Position numbers and translations under genes: made by a program. Below the pieces are notes generated by a model. The model was not told the DNA's origin, made no database searches, and worked only from the letters and a program-made list of their open reading frames with translations. A stretch of 64,000 nt of DNA from Pseudonocardia oceani (GTDB lineage: Bacteria > Actinomycetota > Actinomycetes > Mycobacteriales > Pseudonocardiaceae): assembly GCF_019263585.2 (NCBI RefSeq), contig NZ_JADQDF010000001.1:2108001-2172000 (forward strand), written 5' to 3'. Below, in pieces: positions 9,735 through 20,901 of this stretch. Numbering within the stretch: position 1 is the first letter of the stretch; every line of letters begins with the position of its first letter.

Positions 9735-12177
9735 GCGGTCACCTCCACGAGGTCGCCGTGGCCGGCGCCGAGCAGCGCGCGCACCCGGGAGTCACCGGAG
9801 TTGCCCGGCAGCCAGACGACGCCGTCGGGCAGGTCGGTCAGCGCCACCGGCAGCGTGATCATGCCGCGGGTGGTGCGGACGGTCGCCGGGGCGCCCTCGG
9901 TGAGCCCGAGGCGGTCCGCGGTGGCCGCGTTGACCCGCACCAGCGCCGGGCGCGCCGTGCCGGCCAGCGCCGGCTCGTCGACCGCGAGGCTGGAGCCGTC
10001 GATCAGCGCGCGCCAGGTGGCCAGGACGGCCTGCCCGGGAGCGGTGGGGCGCCGGGGCTCCCCCGGTGCCGTCGCGGGCGCGGCGGGCGCGGCTCCGGTA
10101 CGGGCACCGAGGCGGGCCATCTCGCCCGCGGCCGCGGCCGGGGTCTGGGTGAACAGGTCGGCGTCCATCTCGACGGCCAGCGTGTCGAGCACGCGGCAGT
10201 CGGGGAGCACGCCGGACGCGTCGAGCGCCGGGTCGAAGCCGCGGACCCGGCCCTCCCAGTTGACGTAGCTGCCGGCGCGGTGCGCGTCGGGGGCCACGGG
10301 GAGGACGACGTCGGCGAGCTCGGTGACCGCGGAGACGTGCATCTCCAGGCTCACCAGGAACCCGACCTCGCGCAGCCCGGTGATCGCGGCGGCGGGGTCG
10401 GCCAGGTCGTAGGGGTCGAGCCCGCCGACGACCAGCGCGGCGAGCTCGCCGTCGGCGGCCGCGGCGAGGATCTCGGCGGTGCCGCGGCCGGGGAGCGACG
10501 GTAGCGAACCGGACGGGAGGGCCCAGGCCGCCTCGACCTCCGCGCGCGCGGTGGCGTCGCCGACCGGGCGGCCGCCCGGCAGCAGCGTGGGGACCGCGCC
10601 GGCCTCCAGCGCACCGCGTTCACCGGCGCGGCGCGGCACCCAGCCGACGACGGCGCCGGTGCGGGCGGCCAGCGCCGAGACCGCGGAGTACAGGCCGGGC
10701 ACCTCGGCGGCGCGCTCGCCGACGAGGATCACGCCGCCACCCCGCAGGGCCTCGATCACGGCGTCGGGCAGCTCGCCCAGCACCGCGGCCTCGGCCCCGG
10801 GCACGGCCGGGATCAGGTTGTCCTTGGCCGCGGGCGACGCCGCGCCGGTCTCGCGCGAGGTGCGCTCGACGGCGGGGGTCGTCCACTGCCCGAGGTGGAA
10901 CACCTGCTGCCCGTGCTTGCGGGCGGCCTTGCGCAGGCGCAGGAAGACGACGGGCGCCTCCTCCTCCGGCTCCAGGGCCACGCAGAGCACCGCGGGCGCG
11001 GCCTCGAGACGGGTGTAGCTCAGCACCTCGGGGCCCTGCCCGACGACGTGCGCGGCGAGGAACTCCAGCTCCTCGGCCGAGTGCGGGCGGGCCCGGAAGT
11101 CGACGTCGTTGGTGCCGGCGGCGACGCGGGCGAACTTGCCGTAGGCGTAGGCGTCCTCGACGGTGAGCCGGCCGCCGGCCAGCACGCCGATGCCACCGGC
11201 CTTCGCCTCGGCCAGGCCGCGGGCGGCGACGGCGAGCGCCTCGGTCCACGACGTCTCGGCCAGGACGCCGTCGGCGCCGCGGACCATCGGGCGCGTGATG
11301 CGCCCGGCGGAGGACAGGTAGCGGAACGCGAAGCGGCTCTTGTCGTCGATCCACTCCTCGTTGACCTCGGGGTCGTTGCCCGACAGGCGCCGCAGGACGG
11401 TGCCGCGTCGGGTGTCGATGCGCAGCGCCGCACCGCTGGAGGAGTGCTCGTCGACGCCCATCGTGGAGACGAGGTCGAACGGGCGGGACCGGAAGCGGTA
11501 CGCCGCGCTGGTGAGCGCGCCGACCGGGCAGATCTGGATGGTGTTGCCCGAGAAGTAGCTCTGGAACGGCTTGTCCTCCGCCACGCCGACCTGCTGGTTG
11601 GCACCGCGCTCGAGCAGGTCGATGAACGGGTCGCCGGCGATCTCCTCGGAGAACCGGGTGCAGCGCTGGCAGAGCACGCAGCGCTCGCGGTCGAGCAGCA
11701 CCTGCGTGGAGATCGGGAGCGGCTTGGGGAACGTCCGCTTCGTCTCGACGAACCGCGACTCGGTGCGCCCGCTCGTCATCGCCTGGTTCTGCAGGGGGCA
11801 CTCGCCGCCCTTGTCGCAGATCGGGCAGTCGAGCGGGTGGTTGATGAGCAACAGCTCCATGACCCCGGCCTGGGCCTTCTCGGCCACCGGGGAGGTGTGC
11901 TGGGTCTTGACGACCATGCCGTCGGCCACGGTCATCGTGCAGCTGGCCTGCGGCTTGGGCATCGGGCGCCCGCCCATCTCCACCTCGACCAGGCACTGGC
12001 GACAGGCGCCGGCCGGGTCGAGCAGGGGGTGGTCGCAGAAGCGCGGGACGATGATCCCGAGGCGCTCGCAGGTGCGGATGAGCAGCTCGCCCTGGGGGGC
12101 GTCGACGACGTGGCCGTCGATGGTGAGCCGCACGTACCCGTCGGGGACGGGGGCGGTGTCCTTCTCCGGGGCGATCG

Positions 12178-12181
<4 letters not shown>
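9731..12181 (-). CDS. nuoG: NADH-quinone oxidoreductase subunit G
   Basis: This 816-residue, largest peripheral subunit of complex I forwards electrons from NuoE/F. The N-terminal ferredoxin-like domain has cysteines in [16 protein letters not shown], then the [17 protein letters not shown] block with a His ligand, and [10 protein letters not shown] for a [4Fe-4S] cluster. The remainder is a molybdopterin-oxidoreductase-like domain with a weakly conserved, Ala-rich middle part (about residues 360-690) and a closing beta domain ([13 protein letters not shown] onward). I see no molybdenum-binding residue, as usual for NuoG. The ATG at 12181 overlaps the nuoF stop as ATGA. Confidence 0.96.
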
Positions 12182-13481
<1,300 letters not shown>

Positions 13482-13485
<4 letters not shown>

Positions 13486-14276
13486 GACTTCTTCTCCGGC
13501 AGGCTCGGGAAGGCGGGCGGGGAGTCCGGCATCGACGGGGCGCTCCAGCCCCGGTCGGTGGCCAGCCGGGCCCCGCGCATGGTCTCGACGGCGCTCGAGG
13601 CGCCCTCGACGGTGTGCTCCAGGTCGGTGAAGACCCCGGCCAGCTCCAGCTCCACGGAGCGGAAGTCGGTGATCGGGGCGCCGCGGGTGGGTTGGGGCTT
13701 CTCCCCGCGCGCCAGTGCGTCGACCAGCTCCTCGGCGGAGGAGACGGTCTGGTTGTCGAAGAACTCGTAGTTGACCTGCAGCACCGGTGCGAGGTCGCAG
13801 GCCGCGAGGCACTCGGCGTGCTCGAGGGTGATGGAGCCGGTGGTGCCGGGCTCCCCCGCGGTCTCCTCGTGGCCGATCCCGAGCTTGGCCTTCAGGCGGG
13901 CGTAGATGTCGTCGCCGCCGAGCACCGCGCACAGCGTGTTGGTGCAGACGCTGACCAGGTGCTCGCCGCACGGCGTGCGCTTGTACATCGTGTAGAACGT
14001 GGCGACCGCGGAGACCTCGGCGGTGCTGAGCTCCAGCGCGTCGGCGCAGTAGCGGATGCCGTCCTGGCTCACGTGGCCCTCGACCGACTGCACGAGGTGC
14101 AGCAGCGGGAGCAGCGCCGACCGCGACTGCGGGTACTGCGCGATGATCTCCTCGGTGCGCTGCCGCGTGAGGTCGTCGAACCGCGGGCTCACCGGCGACT
14201 GCGGCGCCGGGGCGTCCCAGACGACCTCGTCGGGAGCGGCCACCGGGCCGTTCGTCTCCGGGTTGGGGGTGGTCAT
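13482..14276 (-). CDS. nuoE: NADH-quinone oxidoreductase subunit E ([2Fe-2S])
   Basis: This 264-residue thioredoxin-fold subunit holds the [2Fe-2S] cluster N1a. Ligand cysteines are seen in [13 protein letters not shown] and in [12 protein letters not shown]. The protein is about 90 residues longer than Escherichia coli NuoE because of an N-terminal linker (about 40 residues, Pro-rich) and a C-terminal tail of about 75 residues after the ferredoxin fold, beginning near [13 protein letters not shown]. The tail looks disordered and acidic/Ser-rich. The ATG start overlaps the nuoD stop, and the stop overlaps the nuoF start. Confidence 0.96.
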
Positions 14277-15583
14277 CGGTCCACGCCTCCCATGACGGGG
14301 TCGATCGACGCGACGGCCGCGATGACGTCGGCGACCATGCCGCCCTCGCTCATCGCCGGCATCGTCTGCAGGTTCACGAAGCTGGGCTCGCGCACGTGGA
14401 CGCGGACGGGGCGGGTGCCGCCGTCGGAGACGAGGTGGAAGCCCAGCTCGCCGCGCGGCGACTCGACGGCCGTGTAGACCTGCCCGGCCGGGACGTGGAA
14501 GCCCTCGGTGACGAGCTTGAAGTGGTGGATCAGCGACTCCATCGACTGGCCCATGATCTTGCGGACGTGCTCGAGGGTGTTGCCCATGCCGTCGGAGCCG
14601 ACCGAGAGCTGCGCGGGCCAGGCGACCTTGCGGTCCTCGACCATGACCGGGCCGGGCTCCATCTTCGCCACGGCCTGCTCGACGATCTTGAGCGACTCGT
14701 GCATCTCGGCGACACGCAGCCGGTAGCGCGCGTAGCAGTCGGCCTCGGTGAGCACCGGGACCTCGAAGTCGTACTCCTCGTAGCCGCAGTACGGCTCGAC
14801 CTTGCGCAGGTCCCACGGCAGGCCGGCCGACCGCAGGATCGGGCCGGTGGCGCCGAGCGCGAGGCAGCCGTCGAGCGGGAGGTAGCCGACGTTCTCCAGC
14901 CGCTGGCGCCAGATCGGCTGGCCGGTGAGCAGCTTGTCGTAGTCCGGGAGCCGCGTCCGCATGAGCGCGACGAACTCGGTGACCTTCTCCTCCCAGCCGT
15001 CCGGGAAGTCCTGCGCCAGGCCGCCGGGGCGGACGTAGGCGTGGTTCATGCGCAGGCCGGTGAGGAACTCCAGCAGGTGCAGGACCTCCTCGCGCTCGCG
15101 GAACCCGGCCGTCATGCCGGTGAGCGCGCCGAGCTCCATGCCGCCGGTGGCCAGGCACACGAGGTGCGAGCCGATCCGGTTGAGCTCCATGAGCAGCACA
15201 CGGGCCTGCTGGGCGCGGCGGGGCGCCTCGATGCCGAGCAGCTTCTCGACGCCCAGGCAGTAGCCGACCTCGTTGAAGATGGGCGCCAGGTAGTCCATGC
15301 GCGTCACGAACGTGACGCCCTGGGTCCAGGTGCGGTACTCGCAGTTCTTCTCGATGCCGGTGTGCAGGTACCCGATCACCGAGCGGGCCTGCTGGACGGT
15401 CTCGCCCTCCAGCTCCAGCACCAGCCGCAGCACGCCGTGCGTCGACGGGTGCTGCGGACCCATGTTGATGACGATGCGGTCGTCGTGGTCCTCGTCGAGC
15501 AGGGTGTCCCAGTCGCCACCGGTGACGGTGTAGACGGGCCCCTCGGTCGTGATCCGCTCGTCGGCGGGCGTGGGCGTGGTCAC
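14273..15583 (-). CDS. nuoD: NADH-quinone oxidoreductase subunit D (49-kDa type)
   Basis: This 436-residue hydrogenase-like subunit forms the quinone-binding pocket together with NuoB. Landmarks are [13 protein letters not shown] with the conserved His next to the quinone head-group site, [35 protein letters not shown], and the C-terminal [13 protein letters not shown]. The GTG start overlaps the nuoC stop as GTGA. It is separate from nuoC, unlike the nuoCD fusion of enterobacteria. Confidence 0.97.
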   Translation of the reverse strand: MTTPTPADERITTEGPVYTVTGGDWDTLLDEDHDDRIVINMGPQHPSTHGVLRLVLELEGETVQQARSVIGYLHTGIEKNCEYRTWTQGVTFVTRMDYLAPIFNEVGYCLGVEKLLGIEAPRRAQQARVLLMELNRIGSHLVCLATGGMELGALTGMTAGFREREEVLHLLEFLTGLRMNHAYVRPGGLAQDFPDGWEEKVTEFVALMRTRLPDYDKLLTGQPIWRQRLENVGYLPLDGCLALGATGPILRSAGLPWDLRKVEPYCGYEEYDFEVPVLTEADCYARYRLRVAEMHESLKIVEQAVAKMEPGPVMVEDRKVAWPAQLSVGSDGMGNTLEHVRKIMGQSMESLIHHFKLVTEGFHVPAGQVYTAVESPRGELGFHLVSDGGTRPVRVHVREPSFVNLQTMPAMSEGGMVADVIAAVASIDPVMGGVDR

Positions 15584-16452
15584 GAGTAGGACCGCCTCTC
15601 ATCCGGGGGCGGGATCTCCGCGCCCTTGTACTCCACGGGGATCCCGCCGAGCGGGTAGTCCTTGCGCTGGGGGTGCCCCTCCCAGTCGTCCGGCATGAGG
15701 ATCCGGGTCAGCGCGGGGTGGCCCTCGAAGACCACGCCGAACATGTCCCAGCACTCGCGCTCGTGCCAGTCGGCCGTCGGGTAGACCTCGACGACGCTGG
15801 TGACCCTCGGGTCCTCGACGTCGAGCGCGACCTCCAGGCGGATCCGGCGCCGGTAGGTCATCGACGTGAGGTGGTAGGCGACGTGCAGCCGCTGCGGGAC
15901 GCCCTCGCCGTAGTCGACGCCGGAGACCGAGCTGCACAGCTCGAAGCGCAGGCCCTCGTCGTCGCGCAGGGTGCGGCAGATGTCGAGGACCCGCTCGGGC
16001 CGCACGTAGAACGTGATCTCGCCGCGGTCGATCGTGATCTGCTGGACGGAGTCGCGGGGGACGTCGCGCTCGGCGAGCGCCTCCGCGAGGTCGTCGGCGA
16101 ACTCGTCGAACCAGCCGCCGAAGGGCCGCTCGGCCGGAGCCGGCGCGTAGCCGGGCAGGCGCAGGCCACCGAAGCCGGACGTGTCGCCCGACCCCGTGAC
16201 GCCGAACATCCCCTGCCGCTCGCGCGAGGCCGGGGCCGCGGTGCGCGTGCCGCCCTCGGGGGTGGCGCCGGTGCCGGAGACCTCGGCGCCCTCGACGTCG
16301 GCGGGGGCCTGCTCCTCCTCGCCCGCCGTCGGTGCCGTGCCGCCCGCGGCGCGCTGGGCCTGGGCGTCGGGCCCGCTCGCCTCGGCGGAGGACTGCTCGC
16401 CGCCTGTGGGCTCGGCGTCGTCCTTGGAGGTACCGGTGGTGTCGTCGGCCAT
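15580..16452 (-). CDS. nuoC: NADH-quinone oxidoreductase subunit C with long acidic N-terminal extension
   Basis: This 290-residue 30-kDa-type subunit of the peripheral arm has its conserved domain in about the last 190 residues, ending with [20 protein letters not shown] and the [14 protein letters not shown] signature. The first 90 residues or so are low-complexity (Asp, Glu, Ala, Gly, Ser, Thr) and absent from most NuoC proteins. The ATG is supported by GGAGG ten bases upstream and lies two bases after the nuoB stop. The extension is therefore probably translated rather than an annotation artefact. Its role is unknown. Confidence 0.95.
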   Translation of the reverse strand: MADDTTGTSKDDAEPTGGEQSSAEASGPDAQAQRAAGGTAPTAGEEEQAPADVEGAEVSGTGATPEGGTRTAAPASRERQGMFGVTGSGDTSGFGGLRLPGYAPAPAERPFGGWFDEFADDLAEALAERDVPRDSVQQITIDRGEITFYVRPERVLDICRTLRDDEGLRFELCSSVSGVDYGEGVPQRLHVAYHLTSMTYRRRIRLEVALDVEDPRVTSVVEVYPTADWHERECWDMFGVVFEGHPALTRILMPDDWEGHPQRKDYPLGGIPVEYKGAEIPPPDERRSYS

Positions 16453-16454
16453 GC

Positions 16455-17054
16455 TCACTCGCCTCCCGCGGACACGGTGGGAGCGGTGGGAGCGGCCGAC
16501 TTCCTCGCCTTCGGCGCGTACTTCACCGACGACGGGACCATCTCCGTCCTGTGGCCGCTCTCGGCGAGCTCCGCGGCGCGCTTGGCACCCAGCGGCTCGT
16601 CCATGATCTTGGCGTGGATCTTGAGGATCGCGTCCATGAGCATCTCCGGGCGCGGCGGGCAGCCCGGGAGGTACATGTCGACGGGGACGACGTGGTCGAC
16701 GCCCTGCACGATGGCGTAGTTGTTGAACATGCCGCCGGAGCTCGCGCACACGCCCATCGCCAGCACCCACCGGGGCTCGGGCATCTGGTCGTAGATCTGG
16801 CGCAGGACCGGGGCCATCTTGTTGCTGACGCGGCCCGCGACGATCATCAGGTCGGCCTGGCGCGGCGAGGCGCGGAAGACCTCCATGCCGAAGCGCGCGA
16901 GGTCGTAGCGCGGGGCGCCCGTCGTCATCATCTCGATCGCGCAGCACGCCAACCCGAAGGTGGCGGGCCACAGCGAGGACTTCCGGGTCCAGTTGACCAG
17001 CTTCTCGACGCTGGTCAGCAGGACGCCGCTGGGGAGGTTCTCTTCGAGACCCAT
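16455..17054 (-). CDS. nuoB: NADH-quinone oxidoreductase subunit B ([4Fe-4S] N2)
   Basis: This 199-residue subunit holds cluster N2, the last electron donor to quinone. The tandem cysteines are at 37-38 in [10 protein letters not shown]; the other ligands are in [13 protein letters not shown] and [10 protein letters not shown]. The C-terminal 35 residues form a basic, Ala/Lys-rich tail ([20 protein letters not shown]). The start lies one base after the nuoA stop, and its two-base gap to nuoC keeps the operon tight. Confidence 0.97.
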   Translation of the reverse strand: MGLEENLPSGVLLTSVEKLVNWTRKSSLWPATFGLACCAIEMMTTGAPRYDLARFGMEVFRASPRQADLMIVAGRVSNKMAPVLRQIYDQMPEPRWVLAMGVCASSGGMFNNYAIVQGVDHVVPVDMYLPGCPPRPEMLMDAILKIHAKIMDEPLGAKRAAELAESGHRTEMVPSSVKYAPKARKSAAPTAPTVSAGGE

Positions 17055-17055
17055 G

Positions 17056-17421
17056 TCAGTTCCAATCCAGGCCGCCGCGGCGCCACACGTAGACGTAGGC
17101 GAACCCGACGGTGACGATGAACAGCACGATCTCCACCAACCCGAACAGCCCGAGCATGTCTGCGCTCACGGCGAACGGGTAGAGGAAGACCATCTCGATG
17201 TCGAACAGGATGAACAACATCGCGGTGAGGTAGTACGCGACCGGCATGCGGCCACCGCCGACGACCGGCTGCGGCGACGGCTCGATGCCGCACTCGTAGG
17301 CGTCGAGCTTGGCGCGGTTGTACCGCCGCGGGCCGATGTAGGGCGCGGACACCACCGAGAACAGCGCGAACGCACCGGCCAGGGCGAACATCAGCACCAG
17401 CGGGAGATAAGGATCGAGCAT
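17056..17421 (-). CDS. nuoA: NADH-quinone oxidoreductase subunit A
   Basis: This 121-residue, three-helix membrane subunit is the first gene of the 14-gene nuo operon. It shows the family segments [37 protein letters not shown] and [19 protein letters not shown]. The ATG is preceded by GAGGA with about nine bases of spacing. The 247 bases between it and cydC hold a Rex-like operator, a candidate -10 element and a weaker iron-box-like site. This is where the whole operon is probably controlled. Confidence 0.97.
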   Translation of the reverse strand: MLDPYLPLVLMFALAGAFALFSVVSAPYIGPRRYNRAKLDAYECGIEPSPQPVVGGGRMPVAYYLTAMLFILFDIEMVFLYPFAVSADMLGLFGLVEIVLFIVTVGFAYVYVWRRGGLDWN

Positions 17422-17494
17422 CCTGCGCAGTCCTCGCCGTCGACGGATCTGGATTCCGGGCGACCCTAGGTCGCTGCAGCACGCCCGACGTCAG

Positions 17495-17513
17495 TCAGGT
17501 GAGCCTTACTCGC
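17495..17513. promoter_or_regulatory. Candidate DtxR/IdeR-type iron box upstream of nuoA
   Basis: The plus strand reads TCAGGTGAGCCTTACTCGC. Against the actinobacterial iron-box consensus TTAGGTGAGCCTAACCTAA it matches 13 of 19 positions by my count, nearly all in the left part. It lies in the nuoA leader, about 75 bases before the start codon and downstream of the presumed transcription start. The weak right half keeps confidence low. Iron control of an operon whose product needs eight or nine iron-sulphur clusters would make sense, but this is inference. Confidence 0.3.
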
Positions 17514-17596
17514 ACGCACGCGGGCCTGGTCGCCGCCGTGGTCGCCGAATCCGACGGCCGCTGCGTGTGGTGGTCCGCATGCGGTCCTGCGACTCC

Positions 17597-17615
17597 TTGT
17601 GAAGGATTTCACGAA
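17597..17615. promoter_or_regulatory. Rex (redox-sensing) operator upstream of nuoA
   Basis: The sequence TTGTGAAGGATTTCACGAA is an inverted repeat, GTGAA-GGAT-TTCAC, that fits the Rex consensus TTGTGAAnnnnTTCACAA except near the right end. In Streptomyces, Rex represses cyd and nuo genes when NADH is low. Here the site lies about 10-28 bases downstream of a possible -10 hexamer (17625-17630), so bound Rex would block early elongation or polymerase. No rex gene is in the window. Confidence 0.75.
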
Positions 17616-17624
17616 GTCGGGGTG

Positions 17625-17630
17625 AGTCTA
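17625..17630 (-). promoter_or_regulatory. Possible -10 element of the nuo operon promoter
   Basis: On the minus strand this hexamer reads TAGACT, matching the actinobacterial TAnnnT -10 rule. It lies just upstream of the Rex-like site and about 200 bases before nuoA. No convincing -35 hexamer is seen at the right distance; a short GC-rich palindrome (around 17645-17659) sits there instead and may be the end of the cydC transcript. Confidence 0.4.
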
Positions 17631-17668
17631 GACATCTCCCGACGCGGGCGCGCGCCCGGTTCGTGCCG

Positions 17669-19279
17669 TCATCCAACGGCGACCCGGCGCCACCGCCCGT
17701 CGAGCAGGGCGGGGTCGTGCGACACGAGCAGCACGGTGCGCGGATCGGCGGCCAGCCGGTCGAGCAGCCGGACGGCCAGCGGCGCGTCGAGGTGCGCGGT
17801 CGGCTCGTCCGGCAGCAGGACCGGTGACGGCGCGAGCAGGGCGCGGGCCAGCGCGAGGCGCGAGCGCTCCCCGGCAGACAGGCGCTCACCCGCCTCGCCG
17901 ACCCAGCCGTCGAGCCCCGTGCGGTCGAGCAGCGCGTCGAGCCCCAGCTCGCGCAGGGCGGCGTCGAGCTCGGCGTCGGTGGCGCCGTCGCGGGCCACGC
18001 GCAGGTTCGCCGCGAGGGTGCCGCCCAGGACCTGCGGGGTCTGCGGCGCCCAGGCGCAGGCCGCTCGGACGTCGGCCAGGGCGAGCTCGCGCAGGTCGGT
18101 CCCGCCGAGGGTCACCCGGCCGGCGTCCGGGTCGCGCACCCGCAGCGCGAGCGCGAGCACCGTGCTCTTGCCCGCGCCGCTCGGGCCGGTGAGCGCGACC
18201 TTCTCGCCCTCGGCAACGGTGAGGTGCAGGTCGTTGACGGCGTCGCGGACCGCACCGGGGTAGCGCAGCGAGACGCCCTCGAAGCGCAGGTCCGACCGCG
18301 CGGGCCGGGGGCGGGGCGCCGCCGGGTCGGTGACCGCGGGCCGCCGCGCGTCGAGGGCGCGCACCCGGCCGGCCGCCGCGCGGACCCCGTCGGCGGCGGC
18401 CCACGCGGCGCCGAGCCCGCCGACCGCCTCGAACGCGCCGAGCACCCCGAGGGCCGCCGCGGCCAGCAGCACCGGTGACGTCGAGCCGGTGGCGACGTCC
18501 CACCCCACCAGCCACAGCGCCGCGACGACCCCGAGCGCGGGCACCCCCTCGCGCAGCGCGGTCGTGACGGCCGTGACCCGCGCGGCGGCCCGCTCGGCCC
18601 GCTCCTGGCGGTCGAGGTGCGCGTCGAGGGCGCGCAGCGCGCCCGCGCCGCCGTCGCCGCTCACGTGGTCGGCGAGGCCGCGGACCAGGTCGAGCGCGTC
18701 GCTGCCGAAGGCCGCGTCGGCCTGCGCCGCCTCGACGGCGGGGCGGCGACCCGCCGCCCGCGACCACGCGGGCACCCCGGCGCCGAGGACCAGCAGCAGC
18801 ACGGCGAGGACGAGCGCCAGGGGCGGCGACACCAGCGCCGTGAGTCCGACGGCGGTGGTCCCGGCGAGCACGGCGACCAGGGCGGGCCCGACGAGCCGGA
18901 CGACCACCCCCTGCAGCTCGTCGACGTCGGTGCGGATGCGGGCGAGCAGGGCGCCGCCGCGGGCGCCGGTGAGCGCGGCGGGGGCGAGCGGGACGAGGCG
19001 CTCCAGCAGTCCGGCGCGCAGCCGCGCGACCAGCCGCAGCGTGAGGTCGTGGGACACGAGCCGCTCGGCGTAGCGCAGCGCCGCACGGGCCACGCTGAAC
19101 AGGCGGACCGCGGTGATCAGCGGCAGGAGCACGAACAGGGTCTCGGGCCGCCGGGCCGCGCCGCTGATCAGCGCACCGGACGTCGCGAGCAGCGCCGCGC
19201 CGCTCAGCACCGTCAGGGTGCCGAGGACGACCGCCGCGGCCAGCCGTCCCGGCGCCACCAGCCGCAGCAGCGCCGTCAC
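17669..19279 (-). CDS. cydC: Thiol reductant ABC exporter subunit CydC
   Basis: This 536-residue half-transporter has six N-terminal helices and a C-terminal ATPase. With CydD it exports cysteine/glutathione-type thiols needed to assemble cytochrome bd. The Walker A is GPSGAGKST, the ABC signature LSAGERSRLALARAL, and the Walker B region VLLPDEPTAHLD, where Pro replaces the usual hydrophobic residue before DE. The GTG start overlaps the cydD stop as GTGA. It ends the cydABDC cluster, and the nuo operon starts 247 bases further on. Confidence 0.93.
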   Translation of the reverse strand: MTALLRLVAPGRLAAAVVLGTLTVLSGAALLATSGALISGAARRPETLFVLLPLITAVRLFSVARAALRYAERLVSHDLTLRLVARLRAGLLERLVPLAPAALTGARGGALLARIRTDVDELQGVVVRLVGPALVAVLAGTTAVGLTALVSPPLALVLAVLLLVLGAGVPAWSRAAGRRPAVEAAQADAAFGSDALDLVRGLADHVSGDGGAGALRALDAHLDRQERAERAAARVTAVTTALREGVPALGVVAALWLVGWDVATGSTSPVLLAAAALGVLGAFEAVGGLGAAWAAADGVRAAAGRVRALDARRPAVTDPAAPRPRPARSDLRFEGVSLRYPGAVRDAVNDLHLTVAEGEKVALTGPSGAGKSTVLALALRVRDPDAGRVTLGGTDLRELALADVRAACAWAPQTPQVLGGTLAANLRVARDGATDAELDAALRELGLDALLDRTGLDGWVGEAGERLSAGERSRLALARALLAPSPVLLPDEPTAHLDAPLAVRLLDRLAADPRTVLLVSHDPALLDGRWRRVAVG

Positions 19280-20901
19280 CGGACCGGCTCCCGCACCCGG
19301 CCGCCGACGAGCTCGACCACCCGGTCGTGCAGGGCGAGTGGGGCGCTGCGGTGGGTCACCGTCAGCACGGTGCGTCCGGCGGCGAGGTCGTCGAGCGCGG
19401 CCAGCACGGCGGCCTCGGTTCCGGGGTCGAGCTGCGAGGTCGGTTCGTCGAGGACGATCACCGCCGCGTCCTTGACGAACGCGCGGGCGAGCGCGATGCG
19501 CAGCCGCTCGCCGCCCGAGAGCCGGGCGGCGTCCTCGCCGAGCGGTGTGTCGGCGCCGCGGGGCAGGGCGGCGACGAACCCGTCGGCGTCCGCGCGCCGC
19601 AGCGCCTCGGCGACCTCGGCGTCGGTGGCGCCGGCCCGGCCGACCCGCACGTTGTCGGCCACCGTCCCGGGCAGCAGCCACGGCCGCTCGGGCACGTAGG
19701 CGACGCGGGCGCGCCACGCGTCCGGGTCGAGCGCGGTGAGCGGCACGCCGTCGACGAGCACCTCCCCCGCGTCGGGCGCGGTGAGCCCGAGCAGGAGCCG
19801 GGCGACGCTGGACTTCCCCGCCCCGCTGGGGCCGACCAGCGCCGTGCGGGAGCCGGGCGGCAGGTCCAGGTCGAGGCCGTCGAGGCCCGCGCGGCGCAGC
19901 ACGATCCCGCGCAGCGCCACGTGCGGCACGCCCGGGCCGACGGTCCCCGTGCCCCGCGCCGGCTCCGGCGCGTCCAGCAGCGCGACGACCCGCTCGGCGG
20001 CGGGCCGGCCCTCCAGCGCGGCGTGGTGGTCGGCGCCCAGCGCGCGCAGCGGCGCGAAGAACTCCGGCGTGAGCAGCAGGACCAGCAGCGCGACCTCGAA
20101 GCCGAGGGCGCCCCCGAAGACCCGCACCCCCACCGTGACGGCCACGAGCGCGGTGCACAGCGCCGCCCCGAACTCCAGCACGAACCCCGAGAGGAACGCG
20201 GTGCGCAGCACCCGCATCGTGGCGGCGCGGTAGTTCTCCCCCACCTCGGTCAGCCACCGGCCCGCGCTCCGGGCCCGCCCGAAGGCGACGAGCGTGGGCA
20301 GCACCCGCAGCGTGTCGACGAGCAGGGCGCCGAGCCGGCCGAGGGTCTCCCACTGCGCCTGCGACGACCGTTGCGCCCGCGTGCCGACCAGCCACAGGAA
20401 CACCCCGACGAGCGGCCCGCCCACCAGCAGCAGCAGCCCGCTCGGCGGGTCGGTCACGAGGACGACGGCGGCCAGCAGCGGTGGCACGACGGCCGCGGTG
20501 ACCGCCCCCGGCACGGCCCGGGCCACGAGGGCGTCGAGCATGGCGACGCCCCCGGTGAGGGTCGTGACCAGCTCCCCCGCGCGCTCGTCGGTCACCGCGT
20601 CCGGCCCGCGGCGCAGCAGCCCGCGCACCAGGTCGGCGCGCACCTGCCGGCGCACCCGCGACGAGGCCCGCGCGGCGAGCCGGTCGCGCGCGGCCACCAG
20701 CCCGGCCCGGGCGAGCCACGCGGCGAGCGCGCCGAGCAGCGGCGCGAGGTGGTCGGCGGGCGCGCCGCCTGCGACCACCCCCGCGACGACGGCCGCGACG
20801 AGCGACCACTGGACGACCAGCAGCACCGCGGTCGTGACGGCGAGCAGCGCGCAGGCCGGGACGAGCCGGCGGACCGCGGGCAGGCACAGCAGGCGGCGCA
20901 T
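19276..20901 (-). CDS. cydD: Thiol reductant ABC exporter subunit CydD
   Basis: This 541-residue partner of CydC has a six-helix transmembrane domain followed by an ATPase with Walker A GPSGAGKSS, signature LSGGERLRIALARAF, Walker B VIVLDEPTSQLDPG and a switch His in LTVTHRSAPL. The ATG shares one base with the cydB stop (TGATG). The order cydA-cydB-cydD-cydC is that of mycobacteria. The protein is very Ala/Arg/Val-rich in its membrane part, as its neighbours are. Confidence 0.94.
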   Translation of the reverse strand: MRRLLCLPAVRRLVPACALLAVTTAVLLVVQWSLVAAVVAGVVAGGAPADHLAPLLGALAAWLARAGLVAARDRLAARASSRVRRQVRADLVRGLLRRGPDAVTDERAGELVTTLTGGVAMLDALVARAVPGAVTAAVVPPLLAAVVLVTDPPSGLLLLVGGPLVGVFLWLVGTRAQRSSQAQWETLGRLGALLVDTLRVLPTLVAFGRARSAGRWLTEVGENYRAATMRVLRTAFLSGFVLEFGAALCTALVAVTVGVRVFGGALGFEVALLVLLLTPEFFAPLRALGADHHAALEGRPAAERVVALLDAPEPARGTGTVGPGVPHVALRGIVLRRAGLDGLDLDLPPGSRTALVGPSGAGKSSVARLLLGLTAPDAGEVLVDGVPLTALDPDAWRARVAYVPERPWLLPGTVADNVRVGRAGATDAEVAEALRRADADGFVAALPRGADTPLGEDAARLSGGERLRIALARAFVKDAAVIVLDEPTSQLDPGTEAAVLAALDDLAAGRTVLTVTHRSAPLALHDRVVELVGGRVREPVR

